DNA of 8,894 nt, from NCBI GenBank assembly GCA_024638525.1, contig JAHEKB010000078.1, positions 1 to 8,894 on the forward strand. Reading direction: 5' to 3'. Under the pieces are notes generated by a model. That model worked only from the letters and a program-made list of their open reading frames with translations, was not told the DNA's origin and ran no database searches. A program made the position numbers and the translations under genes. The stretch comes from Bacteroidota bacterium (lineage in GTDB: Bacteria; Bacteroidota; Bacteroidia; NS11-12g; UBA9320). Shown in pieces: positions 6,608-8,894 of the stretch (its first letter is position 1; each line of letters opens with the position of its first letter).

Positions 6608-7575
6608 ATCGCCAAGATTTTAGCCAATTCTATCATTTGAGGAGATATGGACTTGTGAGATCCAATTGCCTCTGCAAATGGAGTATAGGAAACATCATTA
6701 TTTACTATTCCTACACAAATAGCAGTTTCACCCGCCAATAAAGCGTCAATTGCAGCAGCACCTAAACGAGATGCCAAAACTCTGTCTCTCGCACTAGGCG
6801 ACCCCCCCCTTTGCACATGTCCCAATATGGTGGAACGTATCTTTAATTCGGGGAAGAGCTCATGGAGTTTCTTTTCTAGAACCAAGGCCCCACCTTGCTC
6901 ATCTCCTTCGGCAACCACAACGATAGAAAAGGATTTTTTTCGTTTGTCCCTTCGGCTGAATTGTTGAGTTAATCCTTCCATGTCGTTGAGATCCTCTGGA
7001 ATTAAAGCGGCTTCTGCTCCGCCCGCAATGGCCACATCTAATGCAATGAATCCAGCATCTCTTCCCATCACTTCAACAATGAAGACGCGTTCGTGAGAAT
7101 GGGCTGTGTCTCTAATTCTGTCTATGGCGTCCAATGCCGTATTGACGGCAGTGTCGTAGCCTATGGTGTAGTCCGTGCCAAATAGATCATTATCTATGGT
7201 GCCTGGAATACCGACACAGGGTATACCAAATTCTTCGTAAAAGAGACCCGCACCAGTGTAAGAACCATCTCCACCAATACAGACTAAGGCATCTATTTCA
7301 TGCTTAAGAATTTGTTCATATGCCTCAGCCCTGCCCTCTTTGGTTCTGAATTCTTCTGACCTAGCCGTTTTTAGAAAGGTGCCCCCCCTTTGGATGATAT
7401 TGGCCACACTATTTCGGCTGAGATTAATAATATCGCCGCTTATCATACCGGCATAACCCCTCTGAATTCCCTTGACCTTAAAACCGTGATAAATGGCCGT
7501 TCTCACAACTGACCTGATACAGGCATTCATGCCCGGGGCATCGCCTCCTGAGGTATATACTCCAATCGTTTTCAT
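6604..7575 (-). CDS. pfkA: ATP-dependent 6-phosphofructokinase
   Basis: This enzyme phosphorylates fructose 6-phosphate to fructose 1,6-bisphosphate, the committed step of glycolysis. The 323-residue length is that of the short bacterial PfkA. Visible sites are YTSGGDAPGMN at 7-17, GGDGS at 101-105 (a Gly rather than Asp at the fourth position favours ATP over pyrophosphate as donor), PGTIDND at 124-130 with catalytic Asp128, MGR at 170-172 and HVQRGGSPSARDR at 253-265. Arg21, Arg25 and Arg54 match effector-site arginines of E. coli PfkA, so allosteric control may persist. A basic RRDKRKK segment sits near 208-214. The coding sequence holds two long G runs, each at a Gln-Arg-Gly-Gly. The ATG lies five bases beyond the T-tract of the upstream lipoprotein terminator, which leaves little room for a separate promoter. 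The 3' end overlaps gyrB by four bases. Confidence 0.96.
   Translation of the reverse strand: MKTIGVYTSGGDAPGMNACIRSVVRTAIYHGFKVKGIQRGYAGMISGDIINLSRNSVANIIQRGGTFLKTARSEEFRTKEGRAEAYEQILKHEIDALVCIGGDGSYTGAGLFYEEFGIPCVGIPGTIDNDLFGTDYTIGYDTAVNTALDAIDRIRDTAHSHERVFIVEVMGRDAGFIALDVAIAGGAEAALIPEDLNDMEGLTQQFSRRDKRKKSFSIVVVAEGDEQGGALVLEKKLHELFPELKIRSTILGHVQRGGSPSARDRVLASRLGAAAIDALLAGETAICVGIVNNDVSYTPFAEAIGSHKSISPQMIELAKILAI
6802..6809 (-). repeat. G8 homopolymer inside pfkA
   Basis: Eight consecutive C on the plus strand (G8 in the gene) encode part of Gln255-Arg-Gly-Gly-Ser. A run this long is prone to replication slippage and to sequencing error. As given, the frame is intact and the motif is conserved, so the length looks correct. 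Confidence 0.8.
7382..7388 (-). repeat. G7 homopolymer inside pfkA
   Basis: Seven consecutive C on the plus strand (G7 in the gene) encode part of Gln62-Arg-Gly-Gly-Thr. It shares the CAAAGGGGGGG context with the G8 tract at 6802-6809, and both sit on a Gln-Arg-Gly-Gly tetrapeptide. Confidence 0.8.
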
Positions 7576-7580
7576 TGCAT

Positions 7581-7612
7581 AAAAAAAGGGTCAGCAATAT
7601 ACTGACCCTTTT
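7581..7612 (-). terminator. Intrinsic terminator of the lipoprotein gene, abutting pfkA
   Basis: Read on the minus strand, an 11-bp perfect stem (7612-7602 with 7594-7584) with a 7-base loop runs into seven T (7587-7581). It begins 18 bases after the lipoprotein stop codon. The pfkA ATG is at 7575, only five bases past the T run. It is a strong Rho-independent terminator by structure. It may also shape pfkA expression, either as a partial read-through element or as a hairpin close to the pfkA start. Confidence 0.92.
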
Positions 7613-7630
7613 CAATATCTTTAATAATAA

Positions 7631-8497
7631 TTATGGTCTGTACTTATACCTAAATTGGATATAATCCAAATTATCCGATGGTGTACTGACCACATCAGTG
7701 ATCTCTATGAATGCATATTTGTCACCTGGAAGCTTGATTACATAATAATCACCCGTTGCTGGATTGATTACTGCTTCAGCAGCTCCGCCATCTGTCCATG
7801 CAGTTTCCAACTGAACAGTATTTTGCATCGTCGCCCAAGTATAACCCGTTACTTTCTTATAGGTAGAACCGTTTCGGCTAGCCCAACGTCCAGGCCAAGT
7901 AGATCCGTCTGATGCAGCCATAGAATCTTGAATATCTTTCCAGGAATTAGGATCTGCAGAAGCAACTGAACCTTGACCAATTTGGTGAGCACCTTTATTA
8001 GGTCCAATGAAATTCCATACTCTGTGTGGTTGAGGAGGTGAAGAATTGTCTTGTTCGTATTCAAAAAGAGCATCTCCACTGGCAACAACAGTGATTTCAA
8101 TTGATTTTGTGGTAGAGTTACCGTCTTTGTCTGCAATGGTAAATGACCATGTTTCAGTTCCCGCTTGATTACCTGTAGTTCCTGTAAAATCAACCCTTAA
8201 GGTCTTATCTCCAAGAGTTGTATCGCATAAACCACAGTTCTGAGGAGTTAGCTGAGTACCGCCGTTAATAGAAACCGCAATCATCAAAGATTCAAGGTTT
8301 TTATCATGCGATGCATTCAATCCAACGGTAAAATCGGTTCCAACAGGAAGAGTGATATCTCCCGAAACATAATTACCCCCGCCAATGAATTCCAAGGTAG
8401 GACTTGGATCTACAGTTTCTGTGTCTCCACAACTGGTGATCAACATTGGAACTAGGGCCATGGCGATCACTGTGCTTAATAGTTTGATTTTCTTCAT
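7631..8497 (-). CDS. Predicted lipoprotein of unknown function with Ig-like N-terminal part
   Basis: I do not recognise a named family. The 288-residue product begins with a lipoprotein signal peptide: MKKIK, a hydrophobic stretch, then lipobox ITSC with the lipidated Cys23. The residues after it, GDTETVDP, are acidic, as in some surface-exported Bacteroidota lipoproteins, but this is only suggestive. Residues about 33-140 look like a beta-sandwich Ig-like domain (TETWSFTIADKDGNS near 114-128) and contain Cys88-Gly-Leu-Cys91, which could form a disulphide. Residues 141-288 are rich in Trp, Gly and Tyr and end in YYVIKLPGDKYAFIEI and FRYKYRP, a strand pattern vaguely like the C-termini of HmuY-like lipoproteins; that link is weak. 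The start is the ATG at 8497; an upstream in-frame TTG at 8518 overlaps the promoter box and is rejected. It is likely transcribed alone, with its own promoter and terminator, and lies between pfkA and a divergent symporter gene. Confidence 0.88.
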   Translation of the reverse strand: MKKIKLLSTVIAMALVPMLITSCGDTETVDPSPTLEFIGGGNYVSGDITLPVGTDFTVGLNASHDKNLESLMIAVSINGGTQLTPQNCGLCDTTLGDKTLRVDFTGTTGNQAGTETWSFTIADKDGNSTTKSIEITVVASGDALFEYEQDNSSPPQPHRVWNFIGPNKGAHQIGQGSVASADPNSWKDIQDSMAASDGSTWPGRWASRNGSTYKKVTGYTWATMQNTVQLETAWTDGGAAEAVINPATGDYYVIKLPGDKYAFIEITDVVSTPSDNLDYIQFRYKYRP

Positions 8498-8515
8498 GTG
8501 TCTGAATTTATGCGG

Positions 8516-8523
8516 CAAAGATA
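8516..8523 (-). promoter_or_regulatory. Bacteroidota-type -7 box for the lipoprotein gene
   Basis: Read on the minus strand, 8523-8516 is TATCTTTG, a full match to the TAnnTTTG -7 consensus of Bacteroidota. It lies 18 bases before the ATG at 8497, which implies a short leader of roughly a dozen bases. No clear -33 TTG is found at the expected distance upstream. The position also rules against the TTG at 8518 as a start codon, because that codon falls inside the box. Confidence 0.6.
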
Positions 8524-8546
8524 TAATGTTAATTAATACTCGAGAT

Positions 8547-8555
8547 TAGAATTTG
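8547..8555 (+). promoter_or_regulatory. Possible -7 box for the symporter gene
   Basis: TAGAATTTG resembles TAnnTTTG with one extra base and lies 34 bases before the symporter ATG. It overlaps the first TTGTA half-site of the dyads described separately. The match is weak and no -33 element stands out. Confidence 0.22.
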
Positions 8556-8584
8556 TAATGTTACTCATTTCTTACAAAATTGTA
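8552..8584 (+). promoter_or_regulatory. Operator-like dyads built from TTGTA half-sites
   Basis: TTTGTAA (8552-8558) and TTACAAA (8572-8578) form a perfect 7-bp inverted repeat with a 13-base spacer, so the half-sites are 20 bases apart, about two helical turns. TACAA (8573-8577) also pairs with TTGTA (8580-8584) across two bases. Three TTGTA pentamers in alternating orientation thus lie just before the symporter ATG at 8590. This could be a repressor site, but the region is AT-rich and short repeats arise easily by chance. Confidence 0.3.
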
Positions 8585-8589
8585 CGGAA

Positions 8590-8894
8590 ATGGCCTTATC
8601 CCTTCTTGACTTTGTCGTAATAGGACTTTTCCTATTGATAACCATACTCATTGCATTTTATGCTAGGAAGACAGCCAGTGAAGGACTGGAAGGTTTTTTC
8701 TTGGGTGGCAAGAATTTGCCTTGGTATCTCGCCGGCTTGAGTATGGTAGCCACAACCTTTGCTGCCGACACCCCGTTAGCCGTCACAGAGTTGGTAGCTC
8801 AAAATGGGATATCTGGTAACTGGGTGTGGTGGAATATGCTTTTAGGCGGCATGTTTACCGCGGTATTTTACGCGCAATTATGGCGAAGGAGCGG
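8590..8894 (+). CDS. Sodium:solute symporter family (SSF) protein, 3'-truncated by window edge
   Basis: An ATG at 8590 opens a frame that runs to the window end (101 complete codons). It is inner-membrane and belongs to the SSF superfamily of sodium-driven transporters. Residues about 6-24 form the first membrane helix (LDFVVIGLFLLITILIAFY). The signature FFLGGKNLPWYLAGLSMVAT follows at 36-55, with ADTPLAVTELVA at 59-70, then a Trp-rich turn GNWVWWN and a further helix ending LWRRS. The ADTPLAV segment is typical of a group of SSF proteins common in Bacteroidota whose substrates are mostly unknown. The gene is divergent from the lipoprotein gene; possible operator dyads end five bases before the ATG. 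The substrate cannot be inferred from this fragment, and a C-terminal fusion (for instance to a kinase) cannot be excluded. Confidence 0.9.
   Translation, partial: MALSLLDFVVIGLFLLITILIAFYARKTASEGLEGFFLGGKNLPWYLAGLSMVATTFAADTPLAVTELVAQNGISGNWVWWNMLLGGMFTAVFYAQLWRRS

Noticed and set aside
6802..6809. Frameshift or sequencing error at the pfkA G8 run
   Set aside because: The frame stays open and the conserved HVQRGGSPSARDR motif reads through intact, so the length given is consistent with a working gene.
7849..8193. 114-residue minus-strand open frame inside the lipoprotein gene
   Set aside because: It is a shifted-frame shadow of the lipoprotein gene on the same strand, with no recognisable motif and low-complexity Leu-rich composition.
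8498..8518. TTG start adding seven residues to the lipoprotein
   Set aside because: The added residues would precede an ideal MKK signal peptide, and the TTG lies inside the -7 promoter box.

Overview
The window is a stretch of ordinary core chromosome from a member of the Bacteroidota, probably a flavobacterium-like lineage. The evidence is the S1 and GyrB sequence style, the general absence of Shine-Dalgarno sequences before start codons, a Bacteroidota-type -7 promoter box (TAnnTTTG) before the lipoprotein gene, a PyrR of divergent type, and a Cys-Gly-Asp lipoprotein of the kind common in that phylum. Nothing in it looks recently acquired: I see no transposase, integrase, tRNA, rRNA, CRISPR array or att-like repeat. 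Coding density is very high and there is no gene-free stretch above about 120 bases.

Layout. Bases 1-1543 (+) hold the 3' three quarters of rpsA (ribosomal protein S1), with four S1 domains, a Lys/Ala-rich linker and an added helix-hairpin-helix tail. A strong intrinsic terminator closes it (1548-1576). Bases 1624-4545 (+) hold four genes joined by stop/start overlaps (ATGA, TAATG, TAATG): an EVE-domain protein, pyrR, pyrB and a cytoplasmic type I L-asparaginase (ansA). Bases 4661-6607 (+) hold gyrB. Tail to tail with it, overlapping by four bases, is pfkA on the minus strand (7575 to 6604). Upstream of pfkA, also on the minus strand, is a lipoprotein of unknown function (8497 to 7631) with its own terminator, which ends only five bases before the pfkA start codon. 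From 8590 (+) begins a sodium:solute symporter cut off by the window end; it is divergent from the lipoprotein gene across a 92-base intergenic region.

How the genes work together. The asparaginase makes aspartate, which PyrB condenses with carbamoyl phosphate in the first committed step of pyrimidine synthesis. PyrR is expected to salvage uracil to UMP with PRPP. The three therefore form a plausible aspartate-to-pyrimidine unit, with the EVE protein as an unexplained leading partner. S1, gyrase B and phosphofructokinase are housekeeping genes.

I did not find a clear undescribed system. The points most worth a second look are the HhH tail on S1, the loss of presumed RNA-binding residues in PyrR together with the lack of an attenuator, the terminator placed directly against the pfkA start codon, the two matching poly-G tracts inside pfkA, and the TTGTA-based dyads before the symporter.
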